DNA of 64,000 nucleotides from Patagioenas fasciata (Eukaryota > Chordata > Aves > Columbiformes > Columbidae). Shown piece by piece: positions 1-11,256 of this stretch. The notes beneath the pieces are model-generated. The model had not been told where the DNA came from and searched no databases. It saw nothing but the letters and a program-made list of their open reading frames with translations. The DNA is taken from contig NC_092526.1 in assembly GCF_037038585.1 (NCBI RefSeq), positions 37,027,501-37,091,500 of the forward strand, read 5' to 3'. The translations under genes were made by a program, and so were the position numbers. Within the stretch, counting starts at the first letter, position 1; each line of letters begins with the position of its first letter.

Positions 1-3000
1 GTCACAGTACAATAAACAACCCCAGTCCCGTGGCACCTGATGTCCCTTTCATTTCCCTTGTCCTCAGCTCAGCTGGCCCTGAAGATGTGACCCAGGTGCA
101 TCCCCCTACTCCCAACAGCACCACAGGCTCCTGCTCCACAGGACCACCACCACCCCAGCAGAGCACTGTGGGACACCCTGTCCTTGTGTCCCACTGTCCT
201 CCTGCAAACAAAAGGGGGTTTTAAGCTCAGTTTGGTCAGAGGTGTGCGCTCTCCTCACATGTGTACCCAGAGCAGAGTGCTGCAGCACCAGCATCACCTT
301 GGCTTTGTGTGTGATCTTTTCCCATGAATATCTCAGTGGTGTCCTCATCACGTGAGCTCTTCAGCCTCTGGGATGGTGAGACAACCTGGGAGACTGAGAT
401 GAGCTTTTTAGTTTGCACATCTACTCTGCATAGCCACCCATTAAAATTATTCACTTTATGCTTCTCCATAGGAATTTGGGAGGGACCTTGCAGCAAACTT
501 CTTGGGAAGCGCACGCAGGAGACGCTAAGTAGAGCATGTCTCTCCCTCCGCACACTCCTCTGCTTTTTGTTGACTACCCTCACTGGTTGGAAAAGACCCA
601 TGTCCCCCCCACGGCCCCCTCTTCCTCCCCAGCCGCACAATTGTCACCGCCAATTAGTGCATTGTTCGGGCACACAATGGCGCGGTGGCCACTGGAATGG
701 GCTGCTTTTGTGCGTCTCCAGTCGGCCGTAGGGGCAGTCAAGATTCATTTAGGGCCTTACACAACATGGACAGAAAATACTATCAGAAAAGCAAAAGGGG
801 GGAAGAAAAAGGGAGAGAGAGAGAGGTAGCAAGAGTGGGAGGGGGGACAAGTCTGCTATTCAGAGCTTAGCCCAGCCGCATGAAAGGCCCAAGAAGCAGT
901 GCCACATTGAAGACGCCCCTTGGAACACAAAAAGGAACCAGGGCTTAATAGTAATTAGTGGGCAAACTGCAAAGAGCACCGTGGCTCTCCAGTGAATTGT
1001 TCCTGCACTTACTGCCACTGCTGCCCCTTCCCCCTTCCCTCTGGATCCGGCCAGGAGGGGAGCAGCTCGGGGATGGGAATTGGCAGCCCTCCTTTACCCA
1101 CCACGCTCGGGGGGGGCCCATCCAGCTCTTCTTTGTGGCAGGTAAATTGGATTTCATTCTCTAAAGCTTGTAGCCAATTACAGGAGGTACTTGGCAGCCA
1201 GAGGAAGGCACAGGGGGATATTTTTGGGATCAGCCCTGTGCCCGTGTCAAGGACCTTTAAAGCAGCCTTATCCCTTTTTGCAGCCTGGCACGACACACCT
1301 TGTGGCTGGACTGTATCTGTGGCCAGTCCCTCTGCCTTCAAGAGAGCCTTGGAGGTCACTGTTGTTGTTCTCTTCTGCTTCTGTTGTTTCCCTCTTTGCT
1401 CATAAAATAATCACCTATACAGGTTTTTATGATTTATTTAGGGAAAGGCCTGGTAGCAGCTCTGTCAGCAGTGGGGAATCTGCTCAGGCTGAAGACCAAA
1501 CCTTGCCCTACCTTCTCCATGGAAGTCTGCACAGTGCAAACAAGCACCTGCATCCACCCTTTCCACTCGTTTCTGTGCCAGCTCTCAGTCATGCCAAGGC
1601 CTTCACTGGTACGTACAGAATTTCTTAAAGCACATTTTGGCCCAGCATAGCTTGGGCTTGTCTTGGGTGGCTGCATTAGTGTGCAGCTGAATAACTTTAA
1701 TCTCTGCTTGTGTAGAGATCAGCTTGTTGCTGCGATTAGCTCATCTCCTGAACTGCTCGTACTAGGTTTAGTCAGGAGCTTGTGCACCCAACAGTTAGCT
1801 GTGTCTCAGGAATATACCAAGTTAAAAGACCCGTAAGGCGGGTTTGACCTCACAGAAATGTGCTTAAGTATTGAGGAGAAATTCAGGGCATCTTTGCCCA
1901 AATGGAAAGGACACAGACACACAAAATTTTGAATCATTTCCTTTTATGTTGTCAGGGAATCTAAATAAAATCTGAGGAAGAAAGAACATGGTAGAAATCC
2001 CAAGTGCCCTATGGAAGCATCATCACTTGATATAATGGAAATTGATACAAGACATCTTCATGGGTGCTAGGGCCCCTACCATTCCAAGCTCTGCCTGCAG
2101 CAGGACTATGTACAAACCTTTGTGTTACCAGGAGCAGAGCTAATTTAGTCCTCAAATTAGTTAGTGTGTGGTCTTTACATAGTAAAGCCAAAAGCAATTT
2201 AAGAAACAGCTCTGAGCAGAAAGTATTATGTTTGGACAGACTGACAGAGCACCAATATAACTATATTGATGCCAATTAAACACCTTCATTACAAAAATGT
2301 AAGCTCTAAGTACATGCATGACCACCCTTTTTAGCATGAAACTAAAAATAAAGTGTTTACATATATAAATATTAGATATGTGGAAAAACTGGCAGGGTGA
2401 ATCAGAGAGGTGGTTTGAAAAATGCTTCCAGGACTTGCCATTAGCAAGGCTGACAACATGTTGGTTTCTTAAATGATTGCACAGAGAGCTTTGAAGAAAT
2501 AAAGAACACTATAAAAACATTTCACAGAGCAAAGTAAACGCTCCACCCTAATAAGAAGTCTCTCTCCCCGCTTCAGATCAGACATTTTGTTATGTTTTCA
2601 AGCCTGAATTTCAAATCCAGTCTCAGAAGTCACAGTCTGATGGCTATTGGACAAAGCTCCAGTAGCATGCAGTGAGGCACCTTAGTCCAGGCAGTGTCCT
2701 CACAGGAAAAAGAAATAAAATCAGTGCTCTGGATTTGTGTTCAATTTCCTGTGCAGCATATCTTGCTGTCAGGTACACAGGAAAATTCAGACTCTCGAGC
2801 TGATTGTGAACAGCAACTTAGGAGCCACTAAGAACTCCAAACTGAAAACAAAGCTTCAAAAGTCAGCATGAGACTTAACTGATTTTAGTGCTTTGGATTT
2901 TTTGGCAAACTCAAGCCAATACCATACATGATCAGCTGCTTTCAATGTCTGATGCAAAACGCATCAATTCTAATTAACAAAGTTCCGTCAACATATTCCA

Positions 3001-5330
3001 GCCCCTTTGGATTACTCAATTTGATATTAAAATAATTTTATGCTTGATGTGCCATTTCCCTGAGCTCCTGACAAAATGCCGCTGAAGCTGTTTGCATTCA
3101 TCCCATTGAACTTTCTCCAGTGATGTTGAATCCTTTTTGCACATTTCTGCCTAGGATTGTACCTAACATGATTTCACTGTCAGGCTTGCGCTGGGTCTTC
3201 TGGCTCACTGCAGGTTTGAACCCAGAATTGACTGCACTAAATTGAGAGGTGAGGACACATTTGCAAGTACAATAGCAATAGATTCTTTCCACCCAGAAGT
3301 CATCAAGAGAAATCACTCTAGGACGAATACTGTGGTGATAAGGAACAACACACACTAACAGTCATATAACTTCCTCACCTCAAATATTAGCCATGTCTAG
3401 AGCAGATGAGCCCAACTATTTGGAGGTTCAAAAAGCACTGAATTTGAATGTTTTTACCATTTGCCCATTTGGAATAAACAAGATTACTTTTGGCTTGTAG
3501 AGTGTGAGAAAGTTCCTTCTCTATGCTTTTCCAAAAAAGAAGAGGAACAAAAAGCACCTTCACTCAAAAAAAAACGTGTTCCCAGAACATTACAGCAATA
3601 GTTTGTAGAGGCCGTGAAAAGCTAGATGAGCATTAGTTCTCCTGCAAGCAGAATCGAACTTTGGGTTTTTTGAAATGAGTCCATCCTCAATCACTAGCAC
3701 AGTGATTGCAAAAGCAGGGAGAGTTATCTCTTCTTTCTCCCATTTCTTGTGTTCCTCGTCTGCTCAACCGGAGAGCTATTTGTACTGCAGGTACATTCAG
3801 CACCCCGCACAGTGAGGGGCCAGTAATGAAGCTGTGTGGTGGAAGCTTGCACAGCAATTCCCCCAAGTGCACCCAGTGGTGTCCTGTCTGCCCCAGGGCA
3901 CTGTGACCGCTGGGGGTCTGGCAGTGCCAGCTTGTGGGACACGTGGACAAGGGCTCAGCTGCTCCCTTGTCCTGAGTAGTGGAACGCTTAATTTCACCAG
4001 CAAAGGGAAAAACACACAGAGAGTGAATTCTGGATAGGCTTCTCTCAGCAAAAAGCTGAACCAAGCACCATTTTCATGCCATAAGGAAGGTGCTGGCCTC
4101 TGTGAACCCTGTCTTTGCGGCAGTTGCGCAACCATTTTTGGCAGCTTGTTGCTCATATAAAATCAGTTTGATTGTATCCATTTGGTAAAAAGAGTCTGTA
4201 AGAAGACTACACAACCTGGTCATCAAAGATTTTTGGCAACCCAGTGCTAACACTTGTGGTAGGACTGAAAATATTTTGGAGCACTTTCTTGTATCACCAG
4301 GACATATCCCAAGCAGGGTAGGATCATTGTGTGCTTGATGATGCTGCTCACAGCAGCGAGGTACAGGATTTAGAGAATGGATTCCTTCTTTTGCACAGCA
4401 AATCTCTTGATGTGCTCCAGTTCTGTAACACTGGTCTCTGCTAAAGCTGCTGCTATTTAAGATTGAGCTCTGTGGATAACTTGCATGCATTAATTCTTCA
4501 CATCTAACTGATTCCTGAACGTGAAGGTTGCTAGCAACATCCTCTCCAAAATCACTTTGACCTGTGTATTACATTATCCCATGAATGACTTGCAGAAGGA
4601 AGTAATCAAAACACATATAGTTCCAGCTAGTGCTAATTGCCTTTTCATCTGTTTCTGTCTCTTTTTACTTGTGTCCAATAACTGTTGATTATTCAGGGAT
4701 TTAAAACTGTATTTCAACTTAATTTGTTTCATTTGATGTGAATGATGGGACTCACTAAGCATTAGCTCCAAATGTTTCTCCAGCCTCGTGTCAAGCACTT
4801 TGAGGATGTCAAAAGCAGATATGGGAAATCTGAAGTGCCTGGTCTTAGCAAGAATGCCTCAAAAGTCAGGGAGAGAACATTGTTTCAGGAGATCTCAGGC
4901 CTTGATACTTACTGGTTCATGAAAACACCACACGTGTATTGCGCATGAACTTTCTAGGGTACTATAGATGAGTACACATAAGGGATAAAGCTTTCAAGTG
5001 GTGTGTGAGTTTTGATCTTGAGTGGGCAATGTGGCATGTCATAAAGGAGTCCAATTTCCAGAGGACAGGTCTATAACAATTTCTGGAAATAAAGATTAAC
5101 CCTTAAGTTTGCCTCAAGAGGGTCTAGAATCACTATATCTGGAAGATTTTGATCACAGCGTCTTGAGAGGTTAGTGAAAAATGCAGTCAAAGCGGTTTAT
5201 GTGTTTGAAACCTATTTTGATTGTATGAAACTTTGTGTTTTCAGGAAAAGCCAGACTGGATTTGAACTATTCTGAACACATTCTGAAATTGCTCTTAACA
5301 GCAACAGTTTTTATCCTATGTTTTTTACTA

Positions 5331-5378
5331 ATTCATAGAATTTTGAGGCCAGGAGAGACCATCCGTAACCACAGGTGT
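5331..5378 (-). repeat. Ancient CR1-like LINE 3'-end remnant
   Basis: The stretch starts with TCATAGAATTTTGAGGCCAG and continues with GAGAGACCAT. It resembles the reverse complement of the 3' tail of old sauropsid CR1 elements (TCATAGA..AAGGCCAGA.GGGACCAT pattern, recalled from family knowledge). Only about 45 bp are recognisable, so the element is very old and its boundaries are approximate. Confidence 0.4.
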
Positions 5379-6180
5379 TCATACTGGTAGCAGTTTCTTT
5401 GTGAAGGGCCAGTTCAGCATAGACAGTTTCTTGGAAACATTTCTATTTTGACTATTTCTCTGAAAGCCAGGCAGGACCTAGGGGAAAAGTGCTCACCAGG
5501 CTGATTCGTGGCCAGAATCTGCCCGTTTTCCCAGCAGGCTCCAGGCACCCCAGGATTTCCATGTCCCCCGCTCCCAAGGCCTCCCCAGGCTGGGGGCTTC
5601 TCGGACTTGTCCACCTTGCGCCAGGAAACCTCCTGGCTTTTCCTGATGCTGCAGGACTTCTTAGAAGTGTGGGCAGCTCAGCCTGTTTGGCACAAACTGG
5701 TGTGTTTTATGTTGTTTTTTAATGTTGGAATTTTCCACAAAGCAAGTTTCAGACAGCTCCAGCCCTGCCTGAGTGTTTTCTCCAGAGGATTTTGCATGTT
5801 GGCCATCACAAACATGCATCCTAACTCCAAAGTATTTGCTACAACATTTTCAGCCAGAGGTTCCTCTAACCTGTCTCTCTTTGCTCAATTAGAAAACTGC
5901 TTAGTACTTTTGTCCATGGAAATAAAGTACTGCAACTATAACAGGTATTATTTTAATTATTTTAACAGGTAAAACAAGCGAATAGAAACAAGTTTCCAAA
6001 GGTTGTGACCTGAGATAGGTCAGGGAAAGCATTGTGCCGAAGCTGAACTGCTTTGAGCAATTTCACCCTGAAGGTCTCTCACAGCAAAGGAAAAAAGGAA
6101 ATATATATAATACCTATTTAGAGATGGTGTTGATCAAAACAGCATTAATCTGAAGATAAAGCAAGCAGTAATTAGTCTGT

Positions 6181-6197
6181 ATTATTATTATTATTAT
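6181..6197. repeat. (TTA)n microsatellite
   Basis: An uninterrupted run of about six TTA/ATT units. It is a simple repeat in AT-rich upstream DNA with no evident function. Confidence 0.8.
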
Positions 6198-9100
6198 ATG
6201 TATGAGTTATCAAATGCTTCTATGATATAATGATTTTTGATGTGCTCCTTCGTGCCTGCTAAGGGGTCGGGCTTGTCAAATCTGCGCCCCTGTTCAGAAG
6301 CCAGGACCCGTATTTTTGCATGCCAGCCCCAGTAGGTTACAGGGAAGCGGTGATGGTCCCACCTCACATGCACAGAGAGATGTGCCATGCTGGAAACCAT
6401 GGCTGTTAAGGTGACCTGGGTTAGACATTCAGATCAGGGCAAGACTTGTGTGATTCATGGGAAAAGCCGTGCTCCCTCAGCTGGGAAATGACCTGAGCTG
6501 CTCAGACCACTGGAGAGGTGAGCACTGGCCCCTTGGTCAAGAAAAAAATCTCAGATTTCATGCTTCAAGGTTGCTCATTTGGCAGCTTTCCTGAGAGCTC
6601 AATTCACTTACAGCTATAAGCATACAAATGTATGTGTGGTACAATCACCCTGCTTGGGAATCCCAGTGGAGTAAAGTATTTAACTCTGAAAAATACTTGG
6701 AGTAACTTCTTTGCAATGTGTAGAGCAGCAAGCATTTCAGAAACAATCTAGCTGTGTATTTAAACAGTCATTACTGCCTTCTGGGTAAATAACACATGTT
6801 TTTAAAATGGTCTCTATACACAATAGACGCTAACACAATAAATCCTAATTGCTCTGAAGGACCCATTAGGCTCTATCAGGTCAATACATGGCAGAGGTTT
6901 TTTCAAAGTCACTCACCCTGTTGTTACATAAGCCACAGTTTGAAAGTCCATAAATAAGTATTTGCTGAATGAAGAGTGAGGGCTTTGCCAGGGCCATACT
7001 AATTTATCATGTCAGCTTCACTATGGGGACTGTTTTCTTTTCAAGGGCCAATGTAAAAAAAGGCAAAGAAAAAAGCAAAAGCACTATGTGATGTGTTTCA
7101 AAAACTACATATCTGGAAAGTCTCAGGCTGCAATATGCCCCCCAAGAAAATCAACCGCAGCACTTCTGCCAGATGTTGCTGAAGCCTGTGTCACTGTTGG
7201 AAATCAGATTTCACGTTAATTCACTCAGAAGTTGTCTAGTCCCATGTAGCTTTTTGAATGTGGCTGCAGCTTGGCATGGTTTTGCTTTCCTGCAATATGT
7301 TAAGGTGTGTAATTGTACAGGTATATATAAAAACAAACGGTATTGATGTAGGTTAGGATTTTCAAGGGAATTTCAACAAGACATCCACAGCGAAAAGCAC
7401 TGAAGTGATTTAAATTGGAATTCCTGTCCCTAGCCCACAGCTTTTAAGTCTTCTGGGCACACGAGGAAATGTTTGCACCTGCTGCTGTTGCACTTCAGTA
7501 GGGTTCAGGTGATTCTCATTCTGCTCTGCCTGCTCGTGAAGGGCTCAGAGCTGCCTCGTTCCTCCTGTCTGCGGGGCAGCAAGGACCTTGGTATCTTATT
7601 CAGGAGCTCCAGTTACATCAGATCAGTCTTGGTGCTGGGGTTTGCCATGCTGGCAGCCCACGGCCTCGCAGGTCAGAGCAGAAACACGCCTGTCTTGGTG
7701 CAGTGTGCAGCCACATCCTGAGCACAGGGGAAACATCCATCTCCTTTTGTACCAGTACATGGTGGGTCTGCTGTGCTGGAGCTGGCATGTCATGATGCTA
7801 AACACGTCTGTCCATCCCTGCACCTGCAGCAAGCAGTAGGGCACAGCCTTGCCAGTCTGGTGCTGCTGCCATTCGCTCTGTGGTCACCAGCACTCCCTTA
7901 CTCCAGCAGTTTGTTATCAGGATCACTGCTAATTTGAGCAGTGCCTGAGCTAACACAGCCTCCAGCCGGGGTGACTCGCAGGCTGCCCACCAGCACCAGG
8001 AGCCTTTAGTCACCCCCACCACTCCTTTCCCAGGAGCTGGGGGCATGTCAGCAGTACAGTCAAAACCAGGATTTGCTGCTCCAGGCAAGAAGGGTCAAGG
8101 GCCAGGGCTGGCTCGCTGGTCTTACAACGAGAGGGGCAGGAGATTCCAGCCCTGCTTCGGTACAGGCAAAGCCCAGAGCAAGATCAGTGCTCCCCAGCTT
8201 TGTCCCTGCCCAGAGCCGGGGTGAAAAGCTCTTTGCAAAAGTCTGCAGAGTTCTCTATTAAGGGCAAGGGCAACAGCTGGTCTTTACAAAGGAAGCTCAC
8301 TTAGTCCTTTTCTAAAGGCTTTTAAAAGTCACAGTAACCTTCACAAAGGCAGTTTGTCCAGGTAAACAGTGTAGGCTGACAATACAGCAGCCAAAGAACC
8401 AAACAGAGAAATAATTTCCACTTTTTAACTTTCTTCTCCTACCAGGAACTGCTGCATCCCAGCTGAGAATGCCTCAACAGGTGGAAGGTATGTCTGTGAG
8501 GACATAAACGTTGTCAGCCCGTGCCCATATCCGCTGAGCTGGAGTCATGAGCAAGGACTAACTGGACTTCCAAGCAGACCTGTCTAGCATGGTGGAGCTT
8601 CATGAACACTTCTGCACGCAGATTAAAGGTAAGGTGATTTCCTAATAATTTGTAGAGGTTTTAAACAACAATAGCAAGTTCTTAGGGATGGGAAACACTT
8701 TGTGTTTTGTCTTCAGGGTTTGGCACGTTAGGTTTTGTGCAGGCACAGCTTCTGTCACTGATAGTGCTGGGTGCAAGTGAAGTGCTGTACTCTCATACTG
8801 TACTGTAGAGATGAATAACAAGCCTATCAACTGTACTTGGATTTCCACCATATTTAATCCTGTTCTGGTTGCTCTGCTACGTAGTCATAAAAAAAAGAAA
8901 AAAGGAAACAGAAGCACAGAGCAAGCCAACAGATGTCTACCTGACTCTTAATTGGGTTTTATGTGTCCCCAGTGTAGCAAAATAGAGCATTATTTACAGC
9001 CAGGCTGTAAGAATTAGATACATCTGGAGGAGTGGTGAAACCTGAACCAGGCTACAAGAGTTGATAGATTAACAGAAATGAAGAGCTGCCCCATTTTCCT

Positions 9101-10229
9101 CTTCTTACCTTCTCCCTTCCCACCTATATACCAGTTCCCCATTGTGTGTCAAATCAAACCAAAATATTGACCAAGGGAACGCTTATAAAAATGAAAATAT
9201 AGCAGCAAAAAAGAGAATTTCTGCTCTTGTGGAGCTTCATCAGCATTTTCTAATTGTATGGCAATGATGATAATAAAAAGGCTGCCCTCTGTTCTCAGCT
9301 GTAATTTGGATAATCAACTGAAAGCCATAATGAAACTGACTGTGATTGCTTTCTGTTGGGCAGCTAGTTCACAGAAACTCATTGTTGGGGAGAACTAAAA
9401 GTTATGACTCCTGCTACAGGGATAGGCCCCTGTGTTCCAAACGAACATGTGACTTGTAATTCTCTTCCATATAGCTTTATTGCAGGCAAAACTTAAAGTG
9501 TAAAGCAAAGAGGTATAGGGACTTGAGCTTTTCTTTGCCTATTAAAAAACAAGTTGTTAAGCATCAAGGTCGACAGTGCCAAATGATATGCATGCCTAGG
9601 CTGGGTGCACTTGTAGACACAGAGGATTTTGGAGGTCAGAATGAGGTCCCTGGCCTTAAAATCCCTGACGACTTTGGTGTGTGGTAGCAGAAGTCAGCAC
9701 TCTGCTGATAGGCACAAGAGCCAGTGGCCACAGAGCCAGATCTTAGCTCTGTAAGGAAGACGTGAGCCGAGTCCCACTCTGAGCCTTTGCTTTCTGGGCT
9801 CTGGACACAGGTAGGAGTATCTTGGGTGCACGAGGCTTTGGGTGCTGGTGTTCCCCAGCACCAGACCCGAGTGTGAGCTGTCTCTGATGTGCTGTGGGTG
9901 TCTTGATTAGCGGTTTCAAGCAGAACCAGATCCAGTGCTGGATGTGAGTGCTTTGGTCCGAATTGCCCTTCCATCTGCATCCACTGAGAAGTGAGGAGCT
10001 CCTGTGCAAGGGCTCAGGAGCAACCTTTCTTCTCAGCCAGAATAAGGGTACTGCCATAGCAGGTGTAGCTTGTGACCCCCAAATCTGGCTTCTGAAACAG
10101 GTTTGTCCTCCTGAGTGCCCTCAGTGTGCCCTGGGCTTCAGGAGCAGTGGAAGCTGCTGAAAACCGGGCTGGTAATTTAGGTGTTTGCTAGTGCACAATT
10201 CCTTTTGGCAGGCAGCACGATCTCCGCGG

Positions 10230-11256
10230 TAGCTCCAGCAGGAGCCTGCATTTCCCAGAGCGTGGGGAAGGGGCCTCTGCCCCGGGCAGCGTCTCTCGGT
10301 GGCTCCGGCTTCATTGGCTCGCACCGCGCTCCAGCGCCTGCTCCGGGGGACAGTGGTTTGTGAAACAGCTCCTGCGGCTCCGAGGCGGAGCGGCGAGCCC
10401 GCCAGGAGCCCAGGCTAGGAATGCGGTAGCGCCCGCTGGGCGGGCGAGGCAGGCCGGTTTCCCTGCCCCACGAAGGCTCCGCTTTCCGGGAGGCGGGGAG
10501 CGGGCGGCAGCGGGAGGTGCTGCCGTGACCCTTGTACCCGGGCTGATGCATGGCTGTCGTGGCGAGGCAAACGTGGGGAAGGGTCCCCGCACGCCTTTTG
10601 CCCCCAACACCCGGGGTTTCCGCCCTTTCCCCCCATCCCGTTGTGGCGGGGCGAGGCCCCGGTTCCTTCCCACGGAGAGGGGCTGAAGGGCCCGAAGAGG
10701 AGGGGGCGAAGCGGTAGCAGCACCGCGGACGCCGCCCGCATCCTCCTCCCCCCGTCCCGCTTTGCTCTTTACGCCGATGAGGGGAAACCGGGCCGGGCCG
10801 GCGTGTTGCTGGATCTGGCGGTGTTGCTGGGTCTGGCGGTATCGCCGGTTCTCGGGTCTCCGGAGGAGCCCGAGGGCAAGAGGGGAAGGAGTCAGGACCC
10901 GTGCAGCAGACAAGGGGCCTGGGGCGGTACCGTCACCTTCTCACTTCGCGGGGACCGGGGGCGGCGCGGTCCCCGGGCGGGCTGACTCGCTCCGCCGCCG
11001 CGGGACTCGGTGCCCCGGGCGGGGGCGGTCCCGGGGAGCCCCGGAGGGGGCGGGGCAGCGGCGGCGGGCTGGCCCGGGGGCGGGCTCGGGGCGGGGCTCG
11101 GGGCGCGGCGCGGCGCGGGGGCGCCCGCCCGGCCCAGAGTGCAGGTGGCGGCGGCGGCGGCTGCACGGCTGGTCCCGTCCCGCGGGGCTCCGCTCCCGGC
11201 GCGGCGGCGGCGGCAGGTGCCCGGGGCATGCGGTGGCGGTAGGACGCGCGGCGGCG
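10230..11256 (+). promoter_or_regulatory. FZD5: FZD5 CpG-island promoter and 5'UTR
   Basis: Base composition rises sharply from about 10.23 kb to very GC- and CpG-rich sequence that runs into the FZD5 CDS. Several GC boxes of the GGGGCGGGG type lie between 11.04 and 11.10 kb, including a four-G-tract motif at 11076-11096. No TATA box was evident, which fits a dispersed CpG-island start. The exact transcription start cannot be placed from sequence. The reading frame is open for 165 codons upstream of the CDS start because the DNA is stop-poor, not because it is coding. Confidence 0.75.

Larger units (their letters stand above)
1..10200. other. Gene-free upstream region of FZD5
   Basis: No convincing coding exon was found on either strand. 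Open frames here reach about 150 codons but show no recognisable domain and no paired splice signals. The region mixes AT-rich sequence with moderately GC-rich patches (roughly 0.5-1.4 kb, 5.5-5.7 kb, 7.5-8.2 kb). It contains one old CR1-like remnant near 5.33 kb, a short TTA microsatellite near 6.18 kb, and several blocks that read like non-coding regulatory DNA, listed separately. By position it is the likely home of distal FZD5 enhancers (inference). Confidence 0.7.

Noticed and set aside
5508-5972. 154-codon + strand frame upstream of FZD5
   Set aside because: Runs from a GC patch into AT-rich DNA without domain or splice context, and composition changes midway as in non-coding DNA.
10762-11256. 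In-frame open extension of 165 codons upstream of the FZD5 start
   Set aside because: Low-complexity Arg/Gly/Pro translation typical of stop-poor CpG-island DNA. The signal peptide must be N-terminal, and it starts at 11257.
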